From contig NZ_CP020104.1 of NCBI RefSeq assembly GCF_002056795.1, positions 2,925,001-2,989,000 of the forward strand: DNA of 64,000 nucleotides, read 5' to 3'. The position numbers were made by a program, and so were the translations under genes. The stretch's first letter is position 1; each line of letters starts with the position of its first letter. The DNA is from Spirosoma aerolatum (lineage in GTDB: Bacteria > Bacteroidota > Bacteroidia > Cytophagales > Spirosomataceae). Below the pieces are notes generated by a model, which was given only the letters and a program-made list of their open reading frames with translations, did no database searches and had not been told where the DNA came from. This document shows positions 50,295-59,446 of the stretch, in pieces.

Positions 50295-51446
50295 ATGAGC
50301 CCTCGCACCCGTACTTACCTCCTGCATGGAGGTCTTTTTTTAATCACGCTCATTACCACCACCTTGGCGGGAGCCGAATGGATGTTTGGGCGATTTTTTA
50401 TTCCGTCTGAAGGCATGCCTTCGCTGGGCTGGAATGAATTTCTGGCTGGGTTTCAGTTTTCAATACCGTTTCTGGCTATTCTGACTGTGCATGAGTTTGG
50501 GCATTATTTCACCGCCAGGGCCAATCGTGTACGGGTAACGTTACCCTTTTATATTCCGCTCTGGATTGGTATTGGCCAAAGTATTGGTACGCTGGGAGCT
50601 TTCATTCGGATTCAGGACTATATCAATAGCCGTCGGAAATACTTCGATATTGGAATTGCAGGGCCATTGGCCGGATTTGTACTGGCATTGATTGTGCTAT
50701 GGTATGGGTTTACGCATTTGCCCCCACCCGAATTTATTTTTACAATCCATCCAGAATACCAGAAATGGGGCCTCAATTATGGTTTATATGCTTACCAGAA
50801 CTTACCGGAAGGGGCCGCTATAGGATTAGGGGATAACCTGTTGTTTCACTTCTTCAAAACTTATGTTGCCGATCCGGCCCGTGTGCCACACCCGTACGAG
50901 ATGGTGCATTACCCGTACATACTGGCGGGTTATCTGGCGTTGTTTTTTACCTCACTGAACCTCATCCCGATTGGTCAACTGGATGGGGGGCATATTCTGT
51001 ACGCGCTGATCGGGCGTAGGCGGTTTCAGTGGGTAGCGCCTGTGTTGTTTATTGGGTTCGCGTTTTACGCCGGATTAGGGGCCTTTAAACCAGCCGATTT
51101 TGCTGTCCCAACCGATGAAGCGTTTTTCTCGCAATTGGGCAATTTTGCACTGTATATTATCTTTTTGTATCTGGCTTTTGGCCGTATCAGCGATAACCGA
51201 ACCACAAACCTGCTGATTACATTGAGTGTAGTAGTAGGGCAATTGATCGTGTCATGGATGATACCAACCGTGAACGGCTACTTTGGCTTTACCGTATTTG
51301 TGTTTGTATTGGGCCGGTTTCTGGGCGTTTATCACCCCGAAACGGAACTGGAAGAGCCACTGGATGGAAAGCGTCAGGTGCTTGGTTGGATAGCACTGCT
51401 AATCTTTGTAATTTGTTTTAGTCCGCAGCCATTTTTAATTTCATAA
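50295..51446 (+). CDS. Site-2 protease family (M50) membrane metalloprotease
   Basis: A 383-residue polytopic protein with the S2P zinc motif LTVHEFGHYF (H66, E67, H70) inside a membrane helix and the third ligand D230 in NLIPIGQLDGGH. It has GIAGPLAGFVLALIVL after the first motif. S2P proteases cut transmembrane regulators, for example anti-sigma factors, within the membrane. There is no PDZ domain visible. It starts 7 bases after the 50214-50287 stem-loop. Its substrate cannot be deduced. Confidence 0.9.
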   Translation: MSPRTRTYLLHGGLFLITLITTTLAGAEWMFGRFFIPSEGMPSLGWNEFLAGFQFSIPFLAILTVHEFGHYFTARANRVRVTLPFYIPLWIGIGQSIGTLGAFIRIQDYINSRRKYFDIGIAGPLAGFVLALIVLWYGFTHLPPPEFIFTIHPEYQKWGLNYGLYAYQNLPEGAAIGLGDNLLFHFFKTYVADPARVPHPYEMVHYPYILAGYLALFFTSLNLIPIGQLDGGHILYALIGRRRFQWVAPVLFIGFAFYAGLGAFKPADFAVPTDEAFFSQLGNFALYIIFLYLAFGRISDNRTTNLLITLSVVVGQLIVSWMIPTVNGYFGFTVFVFVLGRFLGVYHPETELEEPLDGKRQVLGWIALLIFVICFSPQPFLIS

Positions 51447-51523
51447 CCAACCTCATTGTCAACCCTGGTAGGGAATTCGGCAAGCCTGTTGGCTGTCCCT
51501 GATTAACCCAGACGAAGAACCGC

Positions 51524-53659
51524 TTAGCGTTTAGCCCGTTCAACGAGCTTACCAATGTCACTGCTGATTTGCTGGATGAAGTTGAGTTGCTCCAGTAATG
51601 AAGTGTCGTATACGGTTGATACTGACGGCACAGAGTCCGACACAATGGTCTCAGAAGCAGGTTTGGCTTCGGCAGAGTCTAAACGACGCAGGCTTTCGGT
51701 TAACGTATGCAGTGCTCTTTTTACCGGGCGTAAGACCGCAGCAGGGTATGTTTTGGTTTCTCCGTTGAGTTGAGCCGAGGTAATGGTAGCGACATTGGCC
51801 GATAACACATGGTTCAGCACAACAAATTCGTAGATCAGTTTTTCGTTGCGTTGTTTGTGTTTAGGTTCCGAAAGCATACGCTCGAAAGCCGACCCCAGGT
51901 TGGCTGAGGTTACGTAAACCTCTTTTCGGGCTAGTTTGTAATCAACCAGCGCAATTGGGCGTCCAGACAGGCTATCGAGCAGGAGCTGAATATACCGAAT
52001 GTTGGCCTTTAGTACCGCTTTCATCGGCTTCAGTAGTTGCTCCGACTCCCACTGCGGAAAGAGCAGATACCCGGCTATCAGGGCAATAGTCCCCCCCAGG
52101 AATGTATCAAATAAACGTTCTTCGGCTACGCCTACATAGCTGACACCCAGGAAGCTGAATAAGATAAGTACAAACGGCGTGACGCAGATCACCATCACAA
52201 TGTAATAGGTTCGCTGCGTACTGTAGGTGCCCAGCATAAACAGCACCATGAACCAGAAATGAATGGTTTTGTCGGGAATGAATGTCAGCACCAGAACGCC
52301 CATCAGACCACCCACCAGTGTACCGATGATGCGTTCGATATTTCGCTGTTTAGTCAGGCTAAAAGCTGGTTTTAAAATAACAGCGATGGTCAGCAGCACC
52401 CAGTAGCTATGGTGGCCGTAGGGTAGGAGTTTGGTCAGGACAAAACCAATCAACATCGCCAGCGATAGGCGAACCGCATGCCGGAATACGGCCGAGCCGA
52501 ACGTAAGGTTGTCCCGAAACGATTTGAGGTCAATTTCCTGGTGTGATACAAATCGACCATATTCCAGATTATCAGCCTGAACAGGATCAATAACGGGCAT
52601 CGCCAGGTTGTTCTGTAAGGTTGTCAATCGTTGGCTGACATTTCGCAGGCTGACCAACACTTTTTTTAGTACCAGTGTGCTCCCTTCCTGATCGCCCAGC
52701 GAATCGATCCGCCGTTTTAACCGATCCAGGGCGAGGGTCATATCGTCGGCCTGATGCATAGGGATCGGAACCGGCGATTGAATAGCTAACCCAATATGGT
52801 CGAGGGAAACGGATAAATAACGAATCAACCGGGCAATCTTTTCCAACACCCCCGACCCACCGAACCGTTCACGAATGGCGGCATAATCGTAATACATGGC
52901 CGTAATCTGTTCATACAGGTCGACCACATCCACAAAGGTAAGCAGGAGCAACCGGCCCATTCGGGTCGATTCGGCTACAATACGACGACTTTTGAACAAG
53001 ACTTCCCGAACGGCATCCTGTTTTTCACTCACCACGACCTGCTGGGTAATGAGCCGTCGGTAGTCTTCGTCCAGATTGGTCGAAATGGTGTAAAAATCGG
53101 CTTTGATGGCCATCAGTTTTGCCATCTCATGAATGCATTGGCCGAGTGCCTGTTGTGCCAGACGATAGGGCTGTAATCGGGTTGCCAATAAACTGATTCC
53201 GGTATACCACAGCCCACCGATAAGCACGCAAAGGCTCTCGTGGATAACTCCAGCTGCGTCGAGTGGGCGATCGAGCATCAAGATCATGATCAATACAGCC
53301 GCCGTTCCGACCGAGGTAGCCCGATTGCCATAGATTCCCAGCATGGAGAAGAAAAAACTGAACAGCAGAATTTCAGCCCCCAGGATATACGCATTCATCC
53401 GGGCGAAGCCTGTAATAAGCGTCACCAGAAACGCAAACAGAACGGTAACGGTCATGCCATTACGTCGGTGGGCAACGGGGCCCGGAGCATCGCTGATGCT
53501 CACATTTAAAGCGCCCAGCGACATAGCCAGGCCCGTTTGAAGCTGACCGAACTGCATGAACAGCAGCGAAGGCAGCAAAATAGAGAGCGTAGTACGCAAC
53601 CCGTCAGAAAAGTACTGACTGGACAAGAAGTAACTGACCTGCCGGGTGCGTTTGTTCAT
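51524..53659 (-). CDS. FUSC family (YccS-like) inner-membrane protein
   Basis: A 711-residue membrane protein with two FUSC-type transmembrane bundles. The N-terminal one reads LRTTLSILLPSLLFMQFGQL, GLAMSLGALNVSISDAPG; the C-terminal one reads LSLAMLIGFVLTKLLPYG, SYWVLLTIAVILKPAFSLTK, RIIGTLVGGLMGVLVLTF. A long cytoplasmic helical region separates them, and a polar C-terminal tail follows. Family members include YccS and aromatic acid exporters; the substrate is unknown. The ATG at 53659 is chosen over the long frame to 53728, which overlaps the upstream ABC gene. It lies 17 bases after that gene. Confidence 0.87.
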   Translation of the reverse strand: MNKRTRQVSYFLSSQYFSDGLRTTLSILLPSLLFMQFGQLQTGLAMSLGALNVSISDAPGPVAHRRNGMTVTVLFAFLVTLITGFARMNAYILGAEILLFSFFFSMLGIYGNRATSVGTAAVLIMILMLDRPLDAAGVIHESLCVLIGGLWYTGISLLATRLQPYRLAQQALGQCIHEMAKLMAIKADFYTISTNLDEDYRRLITQQVVVSEKQDAVREVLFKSRRIVAESTRMGRLLLLTFVDVVDLYEQITAMYYDYAAIRERFGGSGVLEKIARLIRYLSVSLDHIGLAIQSPVPIPMHQADDMTLALDRLKRRIDSLGDQEGSTLVLKKVLVSLRNVSQRLTTLQNNLAMPVIDPVQADNLEYGRFVSHQEIDLKSFRDNLTFGSAVFRHAVRLSLAMLIGFVLTKLLPYGHHSYWVLLTIAVILKPAFSLTKQRNIERIIGTLVGGLMGVLVLTFIPDKTIHFWFMVLFMLGTYSTQRTYYIVMVICVTPFVLILFSFLGVSYVGVAEERLFDTFLGGTIALIAGYLLFPQWESEQLLKPMKAVLKANIRYIQLLLDSLSGRPIALVDYKLARKEVYVTSANLGSAFERMLSEPKHKQRNEKLIYEFVVLNHVLSANVATITSAQLNGETKTYPAAVLRPVKRALHTLTESLRRLDSAEAKPASETIVSDSVPSVSTVYDTSLLEQLNFIQQISSDIGKLVERAKR

Positions 53660-53676
53660 GCGGTGAGTAAAATTGG

Positions 53677-55440
53677 TTAGATCGCGGAAGAAACATCGGA
53701 CTTTCGTTCGCCAATCTGTTGCCGCCACATGGCGTAATATAGGCCTTTCTGCGCTAACAATGCATCGTGGTTGCCGGTCTCAACAATCTTTCCTTTTTCA
53801 AGAACAAAAATGGTGTTGGCGTGCATTATTGTTGATAAACGGTGGGCAATTAAAATCGTAATTTGCTCATGAAGTGCCGAAACGTTTCGAACGGTATCGG
53901 TAATTTCTTCTTCGGTAAGCGAATCAAGGGCAGAAGTTGCTTCATCAAAAATCAGCAGACGTGGATGCCGAACCAATGCCCTGGCAATTGACAGCCGTTG
54001 TTTTTCCCCACCCGACATCTTTAGCCCTCCTTCGCCAATAGGGGTGTCGAGACCTTTCCCGGATCGGGTTAACAGATGTTCGGCGGCTGCTTTATCCAGC
54101 GCATCGAGCAGGTCGGCCTCGGTGGCATCGGGTTTGACGAAAACCAGGTTTTCGCGGATGGTGCCCGAAAATAAATGCGTTTCCTGGGTAACAAACCCAA
54201 TTTGCCGACGCATGGGATTGAACCGGAGATCTTTGGTGGAAATATCGTTATAATAAATTTCACCATCAACAGGTCGGTACAAACCCACCAGCAGTTTAAC
54301 CATAGTCGACTTACCCGAGCCCGATGGCCCAACAAACGCAATGGTGTCGCCTAGTGATGCTTCGAATGATACCCCATCGATGGCGTTCTGAGCGGCTCCT
54401 GTATGCCGGAAAACCACATTCTCGAAGCGCAGATGTTCGATAGGACCTACTTCAACGGCAGCTTCCGGGTTCCGCTCGATGGGTTTATCCATTAATTTTT
54501 CGAAGCTGTTCAATCCCGCTTCGGCTTCCCGATAGGCCAGAATGATGTTGCCCAGATCCTGTAGTGGATTGAAGATCGAGACGGAAATGAACTGCATGGA
54601 AATCAACTCGCCGGTGCTGAGCACATTCCGAAAAATGAGCCACAGTAGGGTGAATAACACCGACTGTTTCAGCACGTTCAGCGTTGTGCTTTGCCAGAAC
54701 GTCAGCAGTCTTACTCGACGGACTTTGGTCATTTCCAGATCAAAAATTCGGGCCGTCAGGCCTTTCAGTCGACGGATTTCAGGAAAGGTCAGGCCAAGGC
54801 TTTTGATCAGCTCGATGTTCCGCAGCGATTCGGTAATAACCCCCGAAAGCAGCGCCGTTTCCCGATTGATAGTGCGCTGCGTGGTTTTGATTTGCTTGCT
54901 GAGCAGACCCGTTAAACCACCCAGAAGTAAGACGCCAATCAGAAAGACGGGGATAAGTGCCCAGTGTTTCGTGATGGCGTACCAGATTAGAAACCCCATA
55001 CCGACAACGGACGAGAATAGTACATTGACGAAGGAGTTGATAAACTTCTCGGTGTCGGTCCGAACCTTTTGCAGTGTCGATAGCGTAGCCCCACTACTTT
55101 GATCGCCAAATTCCTGGTACGATAGCCGGAGTGTTTGGCGCAGCCCTGCATCGAAAATATCGGTTCCAAATCGCTGAACAACCAGGCGGGTGAAGTATTC
55201 CTGAAACGCTTTGGTGATGTTCGACAGAATGGCTACGCCAATAGCAATAGCCAGCAAGTGCAGTACGCCATTGACTTTTTCTGAGTCAGTTTTCTGACCT
55301 GGATGAGTGGCGTACTGGTCAATGATTTTACCGAAAATGATGGGATCGACCAGGGCAAGAATCTGAGCAACACCCGCCAAAGCCAACGCAGCCAGCGCCA
55401 ACCACCGATAAGGCTTTAGATACTGCCAGAGAATGCGCAT
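53677..55440 (-). CDS. ABC exporter, fused permease and ATPase
   Basis: A 587-residue MsbA/MDR-type half transporter that works as a dimer. Six transmembrane helices cover about residues 15-300, including YRWLALAALALAGVAQILAL. The ATPase has Walker A GPSGSGKSTMVKLL, signature LKMSGGEKQRLSIARAL, Walker B LLIFDEATSALDS and the H-loop ILIAHRLST. The substrate is unknown; lipids, peptides or drugs are common in this group. It is followed directly by the FUSC gene, so the two may form one export unit. A stem-loop lies immediately upstream of its ATG. Confidence 0.93.
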   Translation of the reverse strand: MRILWQYLKPYRWLALAALALAGVAQILALVDPIIFGKIIDQYATHPGQKTDSEKVNGVLHLLAIAIGVAILSNITKAFQEYFTRLVVQRFGTDIFDAGLRQTLRLSYQEFGDQSSGATLSTLQKVRTDTEKFINSFVNVLFSSVVGMGFLIWYAITKHWALIPVFLIGVLLLGGLTGLLSKQIKTTQRTINRETALLSGVITESLRNIELIKSLGLTFPEIRRLKGLTARIFDLEMTKVRRVRLLTFWQSTTLNVLKQSVLFTLLWLIFRNVLSTGELISMQFISVSIFNPLQDLGNIILAYREAEAGLNSFEKLMDKPIERNPEAAVEVGPIEHLRFENVVFRHTGAAQNAIDGVSFEASLGDTIAFVGPSGSGKSTMVKLLVGLYRPVDGEIYYNDISTKDLRFNPMRRQIGFVTQETHLFSGTIRENLVFVKPDATEADLLDALDKAAAEHLLTRSGKGLDTPIGEGGLKMSGGEKQRLSIARALVRHPRLLIFDEATSALDSLTEEEITDTVRNVSALHEQITILIAHRLSTIMHANTIFVLEKGKIVETGNHDALLAQKGLYYAMWRQQIGERKSDVSSAI

Positions 55441-55446
55441 AATTAT

Positions 55447-55511
55447 GATGTATGAACTAGGATGTATGATGTATAACTAGAAAATGCATCATACATCCTA
55501 GTTCATACATC
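55447..55511. repeat. Word-built stem-loop, GATGTAT heptamer family
   Basis: Perfect 25-bp arms at 55447-55471 and 55487-55511 with a 15-base loop, plus an outer AATTA/TAATT extension after a one-base bulge. The left arm tiles as GATGTAT, GAACTAG, GATGTAT, GATG. The right arm contains the rpiB stop codon (55510-55512). It lies between rpiB and the ABC gene on the minus strand. Confidence 0.88.
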
Positions 55512-55944
55512 AATAATTGTCCAGTTCCTGAATACGGGCCAGGTGGCGACCGCCTTCAAAGGGCGTATCCAGCCAGATCTGAACCAGCTTCAGCGCTGTT
55601 TCCTGACTCATCATCCGTTCGCCCAGCGAAATCACATTGGCATCGTTGTGCTGCCGACACAACCGAGCCGACTCCTCATTCCAGCATAGTCCACAACGAA
55701 CGCCCCGAACTCGATTGGCAGCTATGGCTTCACCATTGCCTGATCCACCCAGTACAACACCACGTTCGACGTCACCAGCAGCAACGGCTTCGGCAACCGG
55801 ACGGATAAACAGGGGATAATCGACAGAAGGTGTGGCGGCATAGGTTCCCTTATCGATTACATCGTGACCCAGGTCGATAAGCATTTGTTTGATGGCTTCT
55901 TTGTACTGGAAACCGGCATGATCGGAGCCAATGGCAATTTTCAT
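55510..55944 (-). CDS. rpiB: Ribose 5-phosphate isomerase B
   Basis: A 144-residue RpiB/LacAB-type isomerase interconverting ribose 5-phosphate and ribulose 5-phosphate. Motifs: KIAIGSDHAGFQYKEA at the start, DVIDKGTYAATPSVDYPLF, GVVLGGSGNGEAIAANRVRGV (usually GICGTGIG; GGSGNG variants are seen in actinobacterial-type enzymes) and ARLCRQHNDANVISLGER. It fits with zwf and pgl nearby in pentose phosphate metabolism. Its stop codon is in the right arm of the stem-loop. Confidence 0.93.
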   Translation of the reverse strand: MKIAIGSDHAGFQYKEAIKQMLIDLGHDVIDKGTYAATPSVDYPLFIRPVAEAVAAGDVERGVVLGGSGNGEAIAANRVRGVRCGLCWNEESARLCRQHNDANVISLGERMMSQETALKLVQIWLDTPFEGGRHLARIQELDNY

Positions 55945-56025
55945 CTGGTAAGCTTGATTAGTAAAAAGTAAATGTATTCCCGCAAAATTAGCCTGTAGTT
56001 TGATGGCTTAGGCATGAATACGAAG

Positions 56026-56078
56026 AAAAGTCTTACGCTACGATGCTTTTCTATCGTTCATTGTAGCACAAGACTTTT
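56026..56078 (-). terminator. Stem-loop after the response regulator gene
   Basis: The 20-base arms at 56026-56045 and 56059-56078 pair at 17 positions (AAAAGTCTT and GCTAC blocks), with a 13-base loop. It lies 20 bases beyond the response regulator stop on the minus strand and has T-rich sequence at its far end. It is likely the operon terminator. Confidence 0.6.
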
Positions 56079-56098
56079 GATTAAGTGGGAACACCGTG

Positions 56099-56509
56099 TT
56101 AGGGATGGAGGTATTGATTTACAATTGATTGTAAAATGGAGTCTGTGAGAGGCTTGGCGTAATATCCCTTAATGTCTGGCAACAGGGCTGCCCGTTTGGT
56201 ATCGAGTGGGTTGAGTGAAGTGGTCAGCACCAAAACGGCATGCTGGCATTTCAGTTGATCATCCAGTTGCTGATATCGTTCCAGAAACTCGAACCCATTC
56301 ATGCCCGGCAGGTTAATATCCGTCAGAATAAAATCAGGACGTACATAGTCAGGGTGGGCGGTATCAGTCAGGTACCGCAGGGCTTCCGCACCGGTTGTGG
56401 TAATCCGTACCTGATCGCACAAGCCAGAGTCGTCGATCACGATTTGATGCAGAAAGTTATCGTCGGGGTCGTCGTCAACCAGCAGAATGCACCGAATCGG
56501 TTTGGGCAT
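56099..56509 (-). CDS. Single-domain response regulator (Rcp1-like)
   Basis: A 136-residue receiver domain without an output domain. Acidic pocket D12/D13 in LLVDDDPDDN, phosphoacceptor D64 in ILTDINLPGMNG, T/S in VLVLTTSLN and K119 in YYAKPL. The VDDDPDDNFLHQ start is the pattern of Rcp1-type regulators that work with phytochrome-like kinases. Its ATG lies 35 bases inside the end of the histidine kinase gene, so the two are coupled and should form one phosphorelay. Confidence 0.93.
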   Translation of the reverse strand: MPKPIRCILLVDDDPDDNFLHQIVIDDSGLCDQVRITTTGAEALRYLTDTAHPDYVRPDFILTDINLPGMNGFEFLERYQQLDDQLKCQHAVLVLTTSLNPLDTKRAALLPDIKGYYAKPLTDSILQSIVNQYLHP

Positions 56510-57638
56510 AATGATGCGTCGTTTTGATGTTTTTAGGAATAGTAAAGTAAAAAGTAGAACCTATACCCGGTTCACTCTCAATCCAGATTTGGCCACCGTA
56601 AATATGAACAACTTTTTTACAGGTTGCTAATCCGATGCCTGTGCCTGAATATTCATGTCGCCCATGCAGCCGTTGGAAAATCTGAAAGACCCGGTCGAAA
56701 TATTGAGGCTCAATCCCAATGCCATTATCGCGTACCGCAAAACAGAACTGATCCGACTCGTCAACAGCCCGAATTGTAATCTGTGGCGAAATACCTGGTT
56801 TTCGGTATTTCAGGCTGTTCGATATTAGATTTTGAAACACCTGTTTCAGGTCAGTAGGATGGGCCTTAATGATAGGGAGCGGCCCGACATCCAGTTTGGC
56901 GCCACTGACCTGAATTTCTTCCTGTTGCTCTTCCAGTACTTCTGCAACGATCTGATTCAGATGAACCTGTGTAAACACTACATTCGAACCCACACGCGAA
57001 AAGTCAAGCAGATCGTCGATCAGGGTACGCATCCGTTCGGCCGCACTCATCGAAATGGTGATCAGTTTACGGGCATCTTCAGAAAGCTGTGGTGCATACT
57101 TATTGTTTAATAAATTGAGGTAATTGAAAATGGTTTTTAAAGGTGACTGCAGATCATGCGAAGCCACATAGGCAAACTGCTGCAACTCTTCGTTCGACCG
57201 GGTCAGCTCCAGAACGGCTTGTTGCCGAAAGGATAACTCACGCTCGTATTCTTTCGATGTACGGAGGCCCACGGCTTCATTGAAATACCGAAATAGCGCC
57301 AGTACCGTAGCAATAGAGACGAGGCCAGTCAGAAAGCGCACCAGGGCGCTGATCCGGTAAATGGGTACCCAGAAAATGATGGCATCCAGCAGGTGAGTTA
57401 GCCCGCAGAGTAGAATAAATGCACCAAAGAGCCAGAAAACGCCTGGTAACGGTACTCCTTTTTTGACAAACAAATACCGAATCAGAATGAGCGGAATGAC
57501 CATATAGGCCAGCCAGATCATCAGATCGGAGCCAATATAGAGCCAGCCATGAAAATCGGTCCAGTTGCCGCAAAACCAGCGGGGAGGCCAGTCGCTCGAA
57601 TCAGTGAGTCGTCGGAAAAAGTCAATGACCTGCTCCAT
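56475..57638 (-). CDS. Sensor histidine kinase with ethylene-receptor-like (ETR1-type) sensor domain
   Basis: 387 residues. The first 115 contain three transmembrane helices that match the plant ethylene-binding domain: YIGSDLMIWLAYMVIP and FGAFILLCGLTHLLDA. Every key ETR1 position is kept at a constant +13 offset: D38 (D25), Y45 (Y32), I48-P49 (I35-P36), I75 (I62), C78 (C65), H82 (H69). C78 and H82 would bind Cu(I). A coiled-coil linker leads to HisKA (H161 in YVASHDLQSPLK) and HATPase (N box QNLISNSLKYR, G boxes VRDNGIGIEP, GTGIGLATCKKVV). There is no GAF domain. It overlaps its response regulator by 35 bases. Copper or ethylene sensing is inference. Confidence 0.92.
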   Translation of the reverse strand: MEQVIDFFRRLTDSSDWPPRWFCGNWTDFHGWLYIGSDLMIWLAYMVIPLILIRYLFVKKGVPLPGVFWLFGAFILLCGLTHLLDAIIFWVPIYRISALVRFLTGLVSIATVLALFRYFNEAVGLRTSKEYERELSFRQQAVLELTRSNEELQQFAYVASHDLQSPLKTIFNYLNLLNNKYAPQLSEDARKLITISMSAAERMRTLIDDLLDFSRVGSNVVFTQVHLNQIVAEVLEEQQEEIQVSGAKLDVGPLPIIKAHPTDLKQVFQNLISNSLKYRKPGISPQITIRAVDESDQFCFAVRDNGIGIEPQYFDRVFQIFQRLHGRHEYSGTGIGLATCKKVVHIYGGQIWIESEPGIGSTFYFTIPKNIKTTHHYAQTDSVHSAG

Positions 57639-57658
57639 AAGAAGACCTTAAAAGTACA

Positions 57659-57670
57659 GTTTACGTAAAC
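57659..57670. promoter_or_regulatory. Palindrome upstream of the histidine kinase
   Basis: GTTTACGTAAAC is a perfect 12-base palindrome 20 bases before the kinase ATG (57638), with weaker symmetry extending outwards (ACA...GGT). It could be an operator for the kinase or the divergent zwf. Chance is not excluded. Confidence 0.3.
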
Positions 57671-57879
57671 GGTAGACTTGGTTTTAATCATTAAAGGTAC
57701 TTCGGTAAATTAAATAATTGTGGTCAGAATGAACAAAAAAGTTAATTGTATCGGTTTGAGGGAATAAGTGCAAAGGTCATGCCGATGCTCTGCACGACGC
57801 AAACACATTTAAACTTGTTCGACAACGGGAAGGCGGGTAACTTGCACCGTCTTTCTGTCAGACAACAATCCGTTTTCTA

Positions 57880-59379
57880 ATGATTCCTGCAACTAACCAG
57901 CGTCCGGCTGCTACCATTCTGTTTATATTCGGCGGCAGTGGCGATTTGAACCTGCGTAAACTTACTCCCGCTCTCTACAATCTTTACCTCGACAAATACC
58001 TGTCTGATCGGTTCGCCGTTGTTGGGCTGGGTCGGAGCAATTATACGGATGAGTCGTTTCGGGAGCGCCTGCTCGAAGGGGTCCAATCGTTCTCCCGTCG
58101 GAAGAATGGCCCTGATGATACCTGGAAGTCGTTTGCTCCTATGGTATCGTATCTTCAGATGGATGCTGGGGATAAAGCCTCTTACACGAAATTGTCAGAT
58201 TTTGTCGCTGGCAAAGAGAAAGAGTGGGGTGTTCAGGCCAATGTGGTGTTTTACCTGGCGGTGGCCCCTCAACTGGTGCCGGGTATTGCCACCAATCTAG
58301 GAAAACTTCCTCTCTGTGGGGATAAATCGCGGGTGCGGATTGTGGTTGAGAAGCCCTTCGGACGTGACCTCAAAACGGCACAGGAGTTGAATGCGCTGCT
58401 GGGCGGGTTGTTTGCCGAAGAGCAGATTTACCGTATCGATCACTACCTGGGAAAAGAAACGGTACAGAATATTCTGGCCCTTCGGTTTGCCAACTCGTTG
58501 TTCGAGCCGATCTGGAATCGTCGTTATGTCGATTATGTACAGATCACAGCAGCTGAAACCGTAGGATTGGAAGGTCGTGGCGGGTATTATGAAGGCTCCG
58601 GTGCGCTGCGCGATATGATACAGAATCACCTGCTTCAGGTCTTGTGTATGGTTGCTACGGAAGCACCGATCTCGTTTGATGCCAACGAGGTTCGAAACAA
58701 AAAAGTGGATGTCTTGAATGCCATTCGGCGTATAAAGCCCGAAGAGGTGAAAGACATGGCTGTACGTGGGCAATATGGCCCCGGTGAAAAAGACGGCAAG
58801 CCGATTCCGGGTTACCGGGAAGAAGAAGGGGTCAAGCCTGATTCAACGACCGAAACGTTTGCCGCTGTCAAGCTGTTTGTCGATAACTGGCGTTGGGAGG
58901 ATGTACCTTTCTACCTGCGAACGGGGAAGTCGTTGCCCGAAAAAGCGACGGTCATAACCATTCAGTTCAAGCCCGCTCCCTATTACGCTTTTCCATCCGA
59001 AGCTACCCATAGCTGGCAGTCGAACCGGCTAACGATCGGTATTCAGCCCGGCATGGATATTCGGTTGCGGTTCCAGGCCAAGCGGCCCGGTCAGACACTC
59101 GCCATCGACCCGGTTGAAATGGTGTTTAGCTACAAAGATGCCTATGCTGGTCAGGAGCCCGAAGCCTACGAGACGTTGCTGCTCGATGTAATGACGGGCG
59201 ATGCCACGCTGTTTATGCGGGCCGATCAGGTCGAAGCCGCCTGGAAAGTGGTTACGCCCATTCTGGATGCCTGGGAGTCCGAAACGCCCGACTTTCCTAA
59301 CTACGCACCGGGTTCCTGGGGCCCCGAAGCGGCTATGCAACTGGTTGAAAAAGATGGTTTTCACTGGATGATGAAATAA
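57880..59379 (+). CDS. zwf: Glucose-6-phosphate 1-dehydrogenase
   Basis: A 499-residue G6PDH, oxidising glucose 6-phosphate to 6-phosphogluconolactone and making NADPH. Motifs: LFIFGGSGDLNLRKLTPALY (nucleotide fold), RIVVEKPFGRDL, the active-site YRIDHYLGKETVQN, and NRRYVDYVQITAAETVGLEG. Length is typical. The next two enzymes of the pathway branch, pgl and rpiB, are close by (59890 and 55510); 6-phosphogluconate dehydrogenase is not in the window. Confidence 0.96.
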   Translation: MIPATNQRPAATILFIFGGSGDLNLRKLTPALYNLYLDKYLSDRFAVVGLGRSNYTDESFRERLLEGVQSFSRRKNGPDDTWKSFAPMVSYLQMDAGDKASYTKLSDFVAGKEKEWGVQANVVFYLAVAPQLVPGIATNLGKLPLCGDKSRVRIVVEKPFGRDLKTAQELNALLGGLFAEEQIYRIDHYLGKETVQNILALRFANSLFEPIWNRRYVDYVQITAAETVGLEGRGGYYEGSGALRDMIQNHLLQVLCMVATEAPISFDANEVRNKKVDVLNAIRRIKPEEVKDMAVRGQYGPGEKDGKPIPGYREEEGVKPDSTTETFAAVKLFVDNWRWEDVPFYLRTGKSLPEKATVITIQFKPAPYYAFPSEATHSWQSNRLTIGIQPGMDIRLRFQAKRPGQTLAIDPVEMVFSYKDAYAGQEPEAYETLLLDVMTGDATLFMRADQVEAAWKVVTPILDAWESETPDFPNYAPGSWGPEAAMQLVEKDGFHWMMK

Positions 59380-59446
59380 GTGAATGGTTTATAGTGGACG
59401 CATCCGCCAATTTTAAACTCTGAATAGAAAACGGTAAACTGTTACT

